From Pseudevernia furfuracea (Eukaryota; Ascomycota; Lecanoromycetes; Lecanorales; Parmeliaceae), in NCBI GenBank assembly GCA_022315425.1, contig JAIUPT010000031.1, forward strand, positions 186,001-250,000: 64,000 nt of DNA, read 5' to 3'. The position numbers and the translations under genes are program-made. Numbering within the stretch: position 1 is the stretch's first letter; each line of letters starts with the position of its first letter. This document shows positions 53,098-63,720 of the stretch, in pieces. The notes below the pieces were generated by a model, which searched no databases, had not been told where the DNA came from, and was given only the letters and a program-made list of their open reading frames with translations.

Positions 53098-55100
53098 ATG
53101 GTTGCTGCTGCTGCCAATGCCGCGGTGGCCAGCATTGTTGCTCTTACCTCTCTGGTTCCCTCGCTGCCCCAGAATGTCACCAATGGTGCTTCGGTGCTGG
53201 GTCTTCTCTCTGCCCCAAACTTGTCTACCACCGGAGTTGATGGTATCGTTTCATGGGGAGCTAACACAGTCAGCAACTACAATCCCTACAATACAGACTT
53301 CAACAGCGGTAAGTAAACTCGCATCCTCAGTCAAGTCTCTTGTATTTTGACAATCCCTGCAGGCCGCCAGGGCCCAACGTACAACTTCGACATCGCTCGT
53401 GGCTTTATCTCTCCCGATGGAGTAAATCGAAGTGTCATTCTTATCAACAATCAGTTCCCGGGTCCAATGATTGAAGCCAATTGGGGCGATACTATCACCG
53501 TGAATGTATGTAACAAAATCACGGGCCCCGAAGACGGCACTTCTATACATTGGCATGGACTTTTGCAAAAGACTACTCCTTGGTACGATGGCGTTCCTGC
53601 TGTCGATCAATGTCCCATCGCCCCTGGAGCATGCATGACCTATTCCTTCCTTGCGGATGTTTACGGCACATCTTGGTATCACTCCCACTACAGCGCTCAA
53701 TACTCTGCCGGTGTCTCAGGGGCTATGATCATCCACGGCCCAAGCCAAGTAGCATATGATCACGACATCGGACCAATCCTCCTCAGCGATTGGTATCACC
53801 AACCATACGAACAGATTGTCGAACAAGTTATGGCCTCCCCCGCTGTTGCCCCGCCGACTTCTGATAGCAACTTGATCAACGGCAAGATGAACTTCGACTG
53901 CTCTCAGCTCCTCACCAAAACTCAACAATGCGTATCGAATGCCGGTCTTTCCAAATTCCAGTTCCAATCCGGCAAGACGTACAGACTAAGGCTTATCAAC
54001 AACGGCGCTGAAGGCATTCAACGTTTCACCATAGATGGTCACACAATGACAATATTCGCCAACGATTTTGTGCCCGTCGTGCCATACACTACCAATGTGG
54101 TTACTCTCGGTGTTGGTCAACGTACCGATGTCATCGTGAAGGCTATAGGCGCATCCAACTCTACCTTCTGGATGCGTTCTGATCTCAGCCCCAATTGCGA
54201 TAGAGCCAACAACCCCTACGCTTTGGCCGCTATCTATTACGAGGATGCCGACACAAATTCCGTGCCTCATACGACCAAAACCCTTTACGATGATAGCAAA
54301 TGCGGCAATGTATGATGCTTTCCTGGCTATGCAAAGTGCAAGACCACTAACATTTGTTAGGACAATCTCACTTTGACGACACCATACTACGATTACCCAG
54401 CAATTGCCAGCCCTGCGGTAACCCAAGAGCTCAATATAACAGCCCATACCAACCAAAGTGGTGTTTTCCTCTTCTACGTGAACAATCAGACCTTCCGCGC
54501 CGATTACAAGTAAGTCTACCCTAACCCACCCCCACTCCGCCATCTATAATCATCCACTGACGACTAATCTCCAATAATAGCGCCCCCATCCTCCCCCTCG
54601 CCAATGCAGGCAATTTCTCCTACCCCAACCCCGATTGGCAGGTCTACAACTTCAACACCAACTCCTCCGTGCGCCTTGTAGTGTACAACTCATTACCATT
54701 CCCAGCTTCCCACCCCATGCATCTTCACGGCCACAACTTCAACGTGCTCGCCGAAGGCACGGGCATATGGAATGGCGTTGTTACTCATCCGCAAAACACG
54801 CAGCGCCGCGATACACAACTGGTCGTACCTGGTAGTGTAGAGGATCCGGGATACATTGTCTTGCAATACAATACGGATAATCCAGGCACGTGGCCCTTCC
54901 ATTGCCATATCGCTTGGCATGTGAGTGGTGGACTCTACATCAACACCATCGAGCAGGACGCCAAGTTGCAGCAGAGGGTGTTGCCGCCGGTTGTTGCCAA
55001 TACTTGCAAGACGTGGGACGCTTATTCGGCATCTAACGTCGTGGATGAAATCGATTCGGGGGAGAAGAGGATGTTTGCGAGAGATTTCTCTCTCAACTGA
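53098..55100 (+). CDS. Laccase (multicopper oxidase), probably secreted
   Basis: Four exons, 608 aa: 53098-53308, 53363-54309, 54361-54509, 54581-55100; introns 54, 51, 71 nt. All four copper-binding signatures are intact: HWHG (~132), WYHSHY (~176), HPMHLHGHN (~480) and HCHIAWHVSGGL (~542). The residue ten after the type-1 Cys is Leu, so the axial ligand class is leucine (mid redox potential in known laccases). The N-terminus is Ala-rich and hydrophobic (VAAAANAAVASIVAL); it should be a signal peptide, though it lacks the usual basic n-region. The C-terminus ends DFSLN rather than the DSGL plug common in ascomycete laccases. The enzyme oxidises phenols with reduction of oxygen to water, in melanin, lignin or detoxification contexts. 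Confidence 0.93.
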
Positions 55101-56158
55101 GGAAGTAAATTATGGATGGTGGAAGGAAAATAGGTGGCGATGAAGCATGAGCGCATGCGATGGCTCCATGAGGGAAGAGTTTGCCTTGAGGGAATCAGAC
55201 GTCTGTGTATGCTGCTTTGGGGATCAAATTGTGTACTGTTGGATGTTGGGGGCGTTCCGAGTCGTTCTTTACCTTCCTCTTCTCCATCGGTCCTTGAAGT
55301 CAGTTATTTACTGGCGTGTTTAGTTTATTGCTGTCTCGCGGATTGCAGTTGAGATGGCATTGTGATTATAAGCTGGATGATGTACTACTAGTATCTTACA
55401 CGAAGAAGCATCAAGTTCCCATCCTGGATGCAAAATGACATATGTGATTTTCAGCGACCATAAAGTCCCTCAGTAAAGTACCTAACCGCTCCGAAGTCAC
55501 GTGCCCCGGCGATCACCAATTCCGCGCACGCGCCTAGCGCGCTTGCATCTTCATCGCTTAAGTTTTTTCAGTCACTCTCGCGATTGGTTTTCAATCTTTC
55601 AACCCTTACCCAACTCGATCCTCTCATGCACCCTCATCTAGTAAATTAACACGCAACTACCCTTCTTTCAACCCATCTCAGCCGTCTCTTCGAGACCTGC
55701 ACTCAGTCAACCAGCTCTGGGGTTTCATCAGGGTTTTGGAAGTTGGGGCTGGTGGGGTTTTGGCTAGACCCGTTTCGGAGCCGATACCTGGCGTTTCGTA
55801 GCTTCTGGAAAATTTCGCCTCACATCAGATTTTCTTCGGCGGCCAAGAGTGAGGATTTGGCGCTAGCTTTTAGGTTTCATCAGGCTCTTCGAATTTTTTC
55901 GAATTCTGAGCTTGTAGGACCTCAGCGAGACCCGTCTTATGACCAAGGACTAATTCTCCTCAGTTTTTGCACACTCCTACCTCATCTCTAATCCTCTTCG
56001 GCGGCTAGGCGGTAAGGTTTAACGCAAACTCTCGTTACATTGCCACGGATCACCACATCTCTAGGCTCACGCCAACAAGCGTCGACTAGCACACACGACT
56101 GAAATCTGAAATCAACCTCTCATCACCACTTCAATATCACTTCACGTTCGCTCTCGTC
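55101..56158. other. Intergenic, degenerate tandem duplication upstream of F-box gene
   Basis: No gene seen. Bases ~55719-55872 and ~55873-56020 share scattered matches in the same order (GTTTCATCAGG, GAGACCCGT/TAGACCCGT, TCTTCGGCGGC), suggesting an old tandem duplication of about 155 bp in the upstream region of the F-box gene. Confidence 0.45.
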
Positions 56159-57580
56159 ATGGCTCGTCGCAAAGCCACAAAAGGTACCAGCAAATATGCC
56201 GCTCGCAAGTTGGTCCACGCCCCGAAGTTTTCAGCGGACCATCTACCAGCAGAGCTCATCCATATGGTTTTTACGTATCTGGAGCCTACTGAGGCTGCAG
56301 TTTTTCGCTGGGCGGGGAGGGTTGTTGCTGAGATAGGCCTACAGTATCTGGCTTCCACGGTCTATCTAAAGCTCAATGAGGAGAGCTATGATCGGCTTTT
56401 GGCTATTGCGGAACATCCAGTCGTCAGCAAGTATGTTGTCAAGCTTGAGTACGAAACCAAGGGTTTGATCTTCATCGACCGTGGTTTCTTTGACTGGCAG
56501 ATCAGAAGCATTAGGATGATACCTCAGCGACACGACTTTGAACGACCAGGTTCCCTCGCAAGCGCACGTGCCTGGCGAAGCTATGTCCGACAATCTGTTC
56601 GTGACAAACCATTACTTGGCCACAGACGGACCAGGCAGCTATTGAACCGAGCTTGTGTGATGTATGAGGCGTGTCATGCCAGTCAAAAGAAGGTCGAACA
56701 CGCCAACTTCTTTCCCAAAAAGACTGCGGAAGCGATAAAGCAATTTCGAAATCTTAAGAGAATCTCCACATCTGCCTATGGTGTCTATGAGCGCTATCTT
56801 GCCGGGATCAAAGCACTTTTGCCGACCTGCTACTTTGCATACCCTACCTCTACCATAGCATCAGTCGTTGACGCCACCAGCCCAATTCTAATGGCCGCCG
56901 AGTCAGCTGGTCTATATGTCGACAATATCTGCTGCCAGCCTATCAGCTGGCAGATTTTTTCGCCGAATAAGAGAAATCTCCCCGCTTTAAAGAGAAGCAT
57001 GCTTCGTCTCAAGACCATGAGTATAGCTTTCGCCATCCAGCCAGACATGCCTGAGGGCGGCATGGATTGGGGAGTCGAATTCGTCCAGAGGGAAATACTG
57101 GCGAAAGGACATGTGCGAGATCTTATCTCGTCTGCGCCAGATCTCGAGTACCTCGGGATTGCTTTTGATGGCTGGTGGCCGGAAGATATCACCTATACGA
57201 CGTTAAATAAAACCATTGGCAAATCCTACTGGTCTTCCTTGAAAGCTGTTAGCCTCGAAGGCCTAGGCTTGGACGAAAATGACCTAGTGGATTTCTGTAA
57301 AAGACACGCGCACACTCTCAAAGACCTGTCGCTCACACGCATGGCCTTATACGAAGGTTCATGGAATGGGACTTTTCACAGGATGCGCCAGGCTTTCAAG
57401 CTCGGGCAGCAGCTTAATACGTGCAAGCTGCGCGGATTTTTTAGCAGCAATGAAGGGCTATATGACATGGGCGATTCCGATGCGAGTGCGACCGGCATAA
57501 TAGCTTCGAACTACATTCGAGCTACTGACGTCGGAGACATCTCGCTGGACGAATACCGTGAAGCCATGGGGGTTCAGTAG
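56159..57580 (+). CDS. F-box protein
   Basis: Intronless, 473 aa. A basic N-terminus (MARRKATKGTSKYAARK) precedes an F-box-like helix set at residues ~24-72 (LPAELIHMVFTYLEPTEAA), which would bind Skp1 in an SCF ubiquitin ligase. The remainder resembles the degenerate leucine-rich substrate-binding region common in fungal F-box proteins, for example LISSAPDLEYLGIAF, SLKAVSLEGLGLDENDL and HTLKDLSLTRMAL, each with LRR-like spacing. The target is unknown. The ATG at 56159 follows a C/T-rich leader and is the first in frame. Confidence 0.8.
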   Translation: MARRKATKGTSKYAARKLVHAPKFSADHLPAELIHMVFTYLEPTEAAVFRWAGRVVAEIGLQYLASTVYLKLNEESYDRLLAIAEHPVVSKYVVKLEYETKGLIFIDRGFFDWQIRSIRMIPQRHDFERPGSLASARAWRSYVRQSVRDKPLLGHRRTRQLLNRACVMYEACHASQKKVEHANFFPKKTAEAIKQFRNLKRISTSAYGVYERYLAGIKALLPTCYFAYPTSTIASVVDATSPILMAAESAGLYVDNICCQPISWQIFSPNKRNLPALKRSMLRLKTMSIAFAIQPDMPEGGMDWGVEFVQREILAKGHVRDLISSAPDLEYLGIAFDGWWPEDITYTTLNKTIGKSYWSSLKAVSLEGLGLDENDLVDFCKRHAHTLKDLSLTRMALYEGSWNGTFHRMRQAFKLGQQLNTCKLRGFFSSNEGLYDMGDSDASATGIIASNYIRATDVGDISLDEYREAMGVQ

Positions 57581-58809
57581 CCATCTCCGAGGTCTCTGGG
57601 CTGATTGGCGTGGGTCAGAGCAAGCAAGGCTATTTTGCGCCCTATCAGCCACCTGATATGCCGTTGCCGCGATAGATCAATGTGTCCTAGCGACTGCGCT
57701 GCATCAACCCACTTCCCAGTTGTCGATATCACATTACCATCAAGCTTGTAGCTATCCAGATGAATGCTAGATTGATCCTGATACATCATTCTCTTGGTAT
57801 ACAATTTACCGAAAACAAGAGCTCTTGCCAGATCTCCAACTCACCGTTGCTCTCCACGGTCGGGCTTGACAGGGTTTCAGATTGGTGCGGATACAGTCAT
57901 CTTTCTACAAAGGAGCGTACAGATAGCCCAAAATTGTTCGTTAGATTTCAACAAATCATAACCACAAGTGACCTCCAACTTTGCAAAGTTCCAGCATCAT
58001 CATCTGCCAGCAAGTCCGACTGGGTAGCACGTTTAGCATTATTGTCCTTGACACTTTTGAGCCAATGCTTGATTTAACAGCTTGCAGCCCGTAAGAAACC
58101 CGATGTTTGCCAGACGGAAATGCGACTTTCCATCCCCCCACCCCCCTACAGTCATCTACATACCTCGGCCTCTCGAATTAAGTAGTCAAGCTAGTAGCCA
58201 CCAAAATACTCGTACGCAGCCACCATTCCGTTCCTTCCCTTCCAGCCCACCCGCGCCCCTGTCACTCACCTCCCTTTCCCTTTTTTTCTCGCCTCGTTCC
58301 GCACAATCCCGTCTCTCTTCTTCCCACAGGAATAGCAGTCTATGATAGATATGTGCTATTGTTTGCGCTATGGAGTTATTATTCTTTTTTCTTCTTCTAT
58401 AATCAGAAATGTAGCCCCCGGGCCATGAGGATGTGGTTTGTACGAAAAGGAAAGGCAGGCCCCCCTTCCAAACTCGGTTGATTGATGACGAAAGTCGGTA
58501 CGAGTAGCAGATATCGATTTCCCTAAGGTTTGTTGGAAGATGACGGCTCGAGTGCCGTGAAATCGAGTTCGAAAAACATGTCGGGACTTTGCATAACGCT
58601 CATTATTATTGCGCATGGAGTGCTGTCATGATGGACCCCTTATTACGGGGCAATCGTCGGAGAAAATCACGTGATCAGACGTTACGTGCCGTGTCGCGAT
58701 CTGGATTTAGTCTGACCACAACAATTACATATTAGCCTACAACCTTTTCCCACTCACACAGGCTCCCAAAGCACCAACATAAGCATCATCCCTGCCGCGA
58801 ACATCAGCG
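57581..58809. other. Intergenic
   Basis: About 1.2 kb, pyrimidine-rich from 58190 to 58330. Short frames only. The region just before 58810 is the likely promoter and 5' leader of the Apc15-like gene. Confidence 0.45.
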
Positions 58810-59829
58810 ATGCTCTCCTCACTCCCAATGCTCCACCCGCCCACGGTACCACCCCCCCTCCCCCTCCTCCCCCATCTCCCCCATCTCCTCCCACCGACCC
58901 ACTAACCCCCCCAGCCCCGCATCCTCTACAACCCCTCCCTCACCGCCGCCCCCCCACCACCCAACACCGCAGACCCCAACAACCATCACCACCACCACAA
59001 CCACCCCAACCACCACCACCCCCCCACCACCAACAACAACAACACCACCACCAACACCCCCACCCGCCCCCCGACCCACCTCTCCACCCTCCTCCTCGAC
59101 GAAACCACCATCCGCCACCGCAAAACAAACATCCGCCGCTTCGGCGCCGCGTGGCTGCGCCCCCCGGGCGTGGCCAAGACGCTGCAGGGGATGGCGGACG
59201 AGCGGGCGGAGCGGGAAGAGGGGGAGGTGGCGCGGGCGCGGGAGGCGGCGGCGGCGGAGGCGGAGGCGTTGGCGGAGGAAGGAGCGGGGTTGGGTGGTGC
59301 TTTGGGTGGTGCTTTGGGTGGTGATGTGGATGGGGATGGAGATGGGGATGGGGAGGGGGAGGGGGAGGAGAGGGATTTGGATGGGGAGGTGCCGGATGCG
59401 GATGCGGATGCGGATGCGGAGGCGGAGGTTGATGCGGATGGGGATGGGGGGTGGAGTGATGCGGAGGAGGATGAGGAGGGGGAGGATGAGGAAGGGATGG
59501 GGACGGGGTTGGGGCTGGAGGGGGCGGAACAGAGTTTGGAGGGGGAGGGAGAGGGAGGGGCGATGGGAGAGCTGGGTCTGGATCCGGATTTGGATTTGGA
59601 TGCCGAGGTGCCCGAGGCCGGGGGGGGGAGTTACGAGCATACGGATACGGAGGTGGAGGATGAGAGTAGTGACGATGGGGGGGTGGTGGGGGGGGCGTTT
59701 GCGGGCGGGAGGCCGGGGCTCGTGCTCGGGGGGAATGGGGGTGGGGTGTTGGGGAGTAGTGTTTTTGGGAGCAGTCCTGTTAGGGTGGGGAGGAGGAGTA
59801 GTGGGAGGGGGAGGGGGAGGGAGAATTGA
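58810..59829 (+). CDS. Apc15/Mnd2-like anaphase-promoting complex subunit
   Basis: Exons 58810-58845 and 58915-59829, 316 aa; the 69-nt intron has a GTACCA donor, a CACTAAC branch point and a CCCCAG acceptor. The protein starts MLSSLPMLHPPT, as in fungal Apc15 homologues. A His/Asn/Pro/Thr-rich linker follows. The conserved helix pair is HLSTLLLDETTIRHRKTNIR, RFGAAWLRPPGVAKTLQGMA and DERAEREEGEVARAREAA. The C-terminal half is very acidic Asp/Glu/Gly repeats, ending in a basic SSGRGRGREN. In other organisms the subunit controls turnover of the mitotic checkpoint complex on APC/C (Mnd2 in budding yeast meiosis). The first half of the gene is C-rich and the second half G-rich on the coding strand, which makes antisense frames appear long. 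Confidence 0.75.
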
Positions 59830-60197
59830 GAGGACTGGGTGCGAGGGATGTCAGGCTGGCTGGCTGGATGGATTGCTTTGGCTCGCTGGTGAGCATGCAC
59901 TTGACCGAAACGGTGGGGAGCGAGGCGGCAGGACGGGATGGCTTCCACGGCCGTGATATCCATAAAATGCGGTAACAACTATTCGGCAGCCATCGAGCCC
60001 GATATAATTTACAACAGAATGCTCAAACAGGAGCGCTGCCTTATCGAAACGCTCTCGACGCCGTGCTTATTATGCATCTCTTCCGGAGATCTTTCATATG
60101 CACCTATATGTGCACCCCACATCCTCCCCCACACCCTTATTTCCCCCCTTCAAATTCCCTCCGATGCGTCACCCCCCCCCCCGGTCGACTGGGAGTC
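59830..60197. other. Convergent 3' spacer
   Basis: About 370 bp between the stops of the Apc15-like and Bet1 genes. Nothing recognised beyond a C-rich run near 60174-60182. Confidence 0.5.
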
Positions 60198-61119
60198 TCA
60201 AAACAGCCAAACGTAAGCAAAAACCAACCACACCGCGACGAAAAACCCGAGCCAAACCTTCCACCCCACGCCCGTCTTCTCCGCCATCCGCAACATGCGG
60301 TTCATCGTCCCCCGCAACCGCACGCGCGTGTTGTCGAAGGAGTCGTTCATGGTGTCGGCGAGGGAGGACGAGGAGCGGATCTCGTCGCCGATGGAGATGG
60401 TGAGCTTTTGAGAAAAGGTCAGTCAGTAGAAGCCGGCGGGCGGGAGATGAGTTTTTTGGAAAGAGAGAAAGGAATGGATTTGGAGGAAAGGGGAAAAAAG
60501 CCGGTTGAGGAGAGAGGCATGTTGGGGGGGGAAAGGAGGACAAAAAACGAACGAACATCTTTCAGCATCTTCACCTTGGCGCTGATGCCCTCGAGGTGCC
60601 GATCGTTCTGGTTTTCGAGTTCGGACAGCACGGCGTCGCTGTATTGACCTCTGTATACACCCACATGATCATCATCATCAGCCCTCTTGCTCTACCAATA
60701 ATAATAACAAAACACCGCTCCAGGCTTCCTCCTCTCTCGCTCATTATCGCATGCTTCCAGCGCCACATCTCTTCCCCCCCCCTTTGTGCTGCGATTCCCG
60801 TCCGATCCATACGTACCTCGAATTCGGCGTGGCGCTCCTGAACCCGCCGTTGACCTGCCCCATCCCGCCGCCGCCGCCGCCGGCCCCCATGCCACTGCTG
60901 TTCGACCCCGCGTAGCCATATCCGCCCGGTGAAGCGCTGGCGGCTCGATGGTTGCGATCGCCGGTGTAGGAGTCGAAGAGGGCGGAGCGGGGGTCGCGTT
61001 GGTGGAGGGTCGAGGAGCCGAATCGGCTGGAGACGGTCATGAGTGGGTGAGTATTGGCTTTACGGGAATGGGGACGCGGAAAGGAAAGAGCTGGAATATA
61101 ATACATACCTTGAGGCCAT
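60198..61119 (-). CDS. bet1: Bet1 Qc-SNARE
   Basis: Minus strand, four exons, 173 aa: 61119-61109 (only 11 nt), 61026-60817, 60650-60557, 60404-60198; introns 82, 166 and 152 nt. The third intron has a GTTCGT donor, weak but frame-restoring. The N-terminus is SRFGSSTLHQRDPRSALF, then a Gly-rich linker. The SNARE helix runs from GQYSDAVLSELENQNDRHLE through GISAKVKMLKDLTISIGDEI and SLADTMNDSFDNTRVRL. A C-terminal tail anchor (VWLGFFVAVWLVFAYVWLF) ends the protein. Bet1 acts in fusion of COPII vesicles between ER and Golgi. The intron lengths exceed those of its neighbours. Confidence 0.92.
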
Positions 61120-61689
61120 TATTTCGGGAGGGGAAAATGAAGGTGCCTGGGCGGGAGACCGGAGAGGTGGCCTTTGCGGGATGAAGGGTGGGAGAGGCAG
61201 CGGTTGTGGAAAGAAGTGTTAGTGAGCCATGATGCTGTTGAGTAAGTGGTAGAGTGGATTGGGGGAATTGGAGGAAAAGGAGTCGGCCATTGCGATGGGG
61301 GGAGTGGTTGGCGCTCGTTCGTGGAACGGTTGCGGGCAATATTTGTTCAATGGCAGCTCAACAAGGCTTGGCGCTCTTTTGACCGTTCGTTTTAACACAT
61401 CTTCCCGTCAGAAAGGTCGGTGCAATTGAACATCTTTGCTATGCTACTGTGAATTCTATGTTCGATAGCAGCGACAAGACAAGCCTGCCCTGCGCATTTC
61501 CAGCGCCCATGCCAGGGAACTCTCGAAAGAAAGTCAGTCTCCAGGCTCATATTTCCTCCCGTGAAGATGCATACGACATATGCTTTTTGCAGCCCTGCTT
61601 TTTGTGCACCGCCTTCTCGATTCTATGCAAGGCGTTCTATCCCGCAGATCGCGCTCTAGCTTCCACGCAGCGCATGCCGTACGAAAACC
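61120..61689. other. Intergenic between Bet1 and Chz1
   Basis: About 570 bp: upstream region of Bet1 and 3' region of Chz1. A 127-codon frame at 61449-61832 overlaps Chz1 antisense and is not supported. Confidence 0.5.
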
Positions 61690-62190
61690 TCAATCCTTCA
61701 TCTCGTGGTCATTATCCTCCTCCTCGAAATCGTCATCCTCCTCGTCGTCATCGTCGTCCAGCTCGTCTCCCGCGTCTTCGGCCGCTTTGGCGAAATCGAT
61801 GGCTTTACCGCGTGTGCGCCGGCCGTCGCTGATGATGTTGTCGGTGTCGATTTCCTCCATGTTGTCGTGGTCCTCTTCCTCGGCTGTAGTCGCACCGGTA
61901 TTAGCTAGGTGCCGGGTGCGTGTGTTAGTGGGGTTGTGGAGGAGGCTTACGCTCTTCCTTTGACTGTGAGTGAAAAGCGTTAGCGGTACCACTGAGCGGG
62001 CCAGGACGTTGGTAAAAGGCGAGGGGCGTACATCATCCTCAGCTCCAGTCTCCTCATCCGAGCTGTCCTCGTCCTCGCCCATGCTCACATCGTGGGGCGC
62101 ATCGGTTGCTTTGCCTTTGCCCTTGCCCTCAGCGACGGTCTGGGCGGGATCGCTCACGGTACCCCCGTGCGTAGAATCGGTACTGCTCAT
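61690..62190 (-). CDS. chz1: Chz1 histone chaperone (H2A.Z-H2B)
   Basis: Minus strand, three exons, 121 aa: 62190-62032, 61963-61951 (13-nt microexon), 61883-61690; introns 68 and 67 nt. Splicing through the microexon links an acidic N-terminal half (GEDEDSSDEETGAEDD) to the CHZ motif NMEEIDTDNIISDGRRTRGK, followed by AIDFAKAAEDAG and an acidic tail. The CHZ motif binds the H2A.Z-H2B dimer and delivers it to SWR1. The start at MSSTDS (62190) is preferred to an upstream in-frame ATG because the extension is basic and unlike family N-termini. The microexon donor is GTAAGC and its preceding acceptor TCACAG. Confidence 0.88.
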   Translation of the reverse strand: MSSTDSTHGGTVSDPAQTVAEGKGKGKATDAPHDVSMGEDEDSSDEETGAEDDVRPSPFTNVLARSVVPLTLFTHSQRKSVSLLHNPTNTRTRHLANTGATTAEEEDHDNMEEIDTDNIISDGRRTRGKAIDFAKAAEDAGDELDDDDDEEDDDFEEEDNDHEMKD

Positions 62191-63339
62191 GATGGCAATG
62201 ACAAGATTGTGACGAAGTATGGCAATAGAGGATTGGCGCAAGAATTGATGTATCTGTTGACTTGAGAGATGGTTTTAAAAGGTGGTGGGCTTGCGGTGAA
62301 GACGGGAGGGTAGTGGTTCAATTCGCGTAGAAAGCGCGACGTGTGGAGCTACTTTAGATACTCTAGAGTAGAGTAGTTGTAGGGCTGATGCCAAGACAAG
62401 ATGCCGTACGGAGTACCAGATTCTGATTCATGGCACTTTAACCCTCTTTTGCGCTCTGGTTGTTGTCTCCATCTGTCAGTCTAGTAGAGCATTGATCACT
62501 TGATAACTACTGCAAACTATGATGCGGAGGTCGCAGGTGGATGGAAGGGCAAGCGTTTTAGATCGTCCCCGTTCCCCCTTCTCCGTTCGCTTTACCAATC
62601 CGGAAGATGGTGGTGGTGTGAGAGGGAAAGGAAGGAAGGAAGGAAGGAAGAATGCAGAGAGTATTTGATTTTTGGTTGATAAAAAAGGGGAGGGTGTTGG
62701 TGACAAAGAGGTAATGAGATTGAAGAACAAAGCTAGGACCTGGGATGGCGAAGGTATTGTCGTAATTCGTAAAGTGTGTAAGGCTGGAAACCGACATGGC
62801 TGGAGCTGCCTTTGATGCAGCAGCGTGCAGCAGTGCAGCCTTTCATTTTGGGCTTGCGTGCGAGACAATGAGATAGTAAGATGCCAGAAATAAGCAAGAA
62901 ACAACAACGTGTTAAGGACGAACTACTGTCGTGGTGTAGGTATCTAGCCAAAAACGTTTTGCTGCCTTTAATGGCGATCTAATTGTCTAAAAGGCTTTTA
63001 TCTGCTTTCGAGACACTCTATCACCAGGTTTTCCTCATCGAGCTAAGTAGTAAGCCCTGCAGAATCGATCTACCGTGGCTCTTCAGCTGCTTCAAAATGC
63101 CCATTGATGATTCTGACCGCCTGTGACCATGACTCAGCAGGACCTGAAAGTGACACTGTGACTTCTTTTAAGGGATCTAATACATGTACATCCTATTTCG
63201 ATACATTGACACCCTATTTTCGTTTTTAATTAGATCTCTCGCGCGCGCGCTAACTAGATTAGGTAAAACCCTCGCAAATATCCGAAAGAAAATAATTAAG
63301 AGGTTGATTCTAACGAAACATCGTGAATAGAGTTCGAAT
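62191..63339. other. Intergenic with GGAA microsatellite
   Basis: No gene recognised. A (GGAA)n repeat lies at ~62625-62650. From ~63170 rightwards the sequence becomes very AT-rich with a short CG alternation (63240-63250), marking the approach to the repeat at the window end. Confidence 0.5.
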
Positions 63340-63619
63340 AAAATGACGATGATGAGGAGATTGAAAAGAAAATTATTAACAAATTATTGATTACGTCGTC
63401 GGACGCGAATATGAAGAAGAATATGAAGATAGCGAGCAAGATTATTGAGTTATAAACAACGAGTGCGAAGAAGCGAAAGTGATAGAAACGCTTTAAACGT
63501 ACGTAAAAAAGATAATTATCAAAGAATATAAATTACGTTTCTGCGAAAAATATTAATCTCGAGAACGATATATATATTCTGCTTGTCATATTCTTCTTGT
63601 TCGTCTCGATAATCTTACT
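63340..63619. repeat. RIP-like AT-rich repeat, copy 1
   Basis: About 280 bp that recur at 63721-64000 with a 381-bp offset. Mismatches between the two copies are nearly all transitions (A/G or C/T) in both directions, with very few transversions and no large indels. This is the mark of repeat-induced point mutation acting on both copies. No intact frame survives. The original element cannot be identified. Confidence 0.75.
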
Positions 63620-63720
63620 TGTAATCGCTTATGACCTACTTGATCATGGATTTAGATTCCATCTGCTACTCGATACTGTTATTCACATCCACCGTCATTT
63701 TCTATCCATAAGTATATCAT

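Noticed and set aside
58819..59640. 273-codon minus-strand frame rich in Pro/Ile/Leu then Gly/Val
   Set aside because: Antisense of the low-complexity Apc15-like gene; the plus strand shows family motifs and a proper intron.
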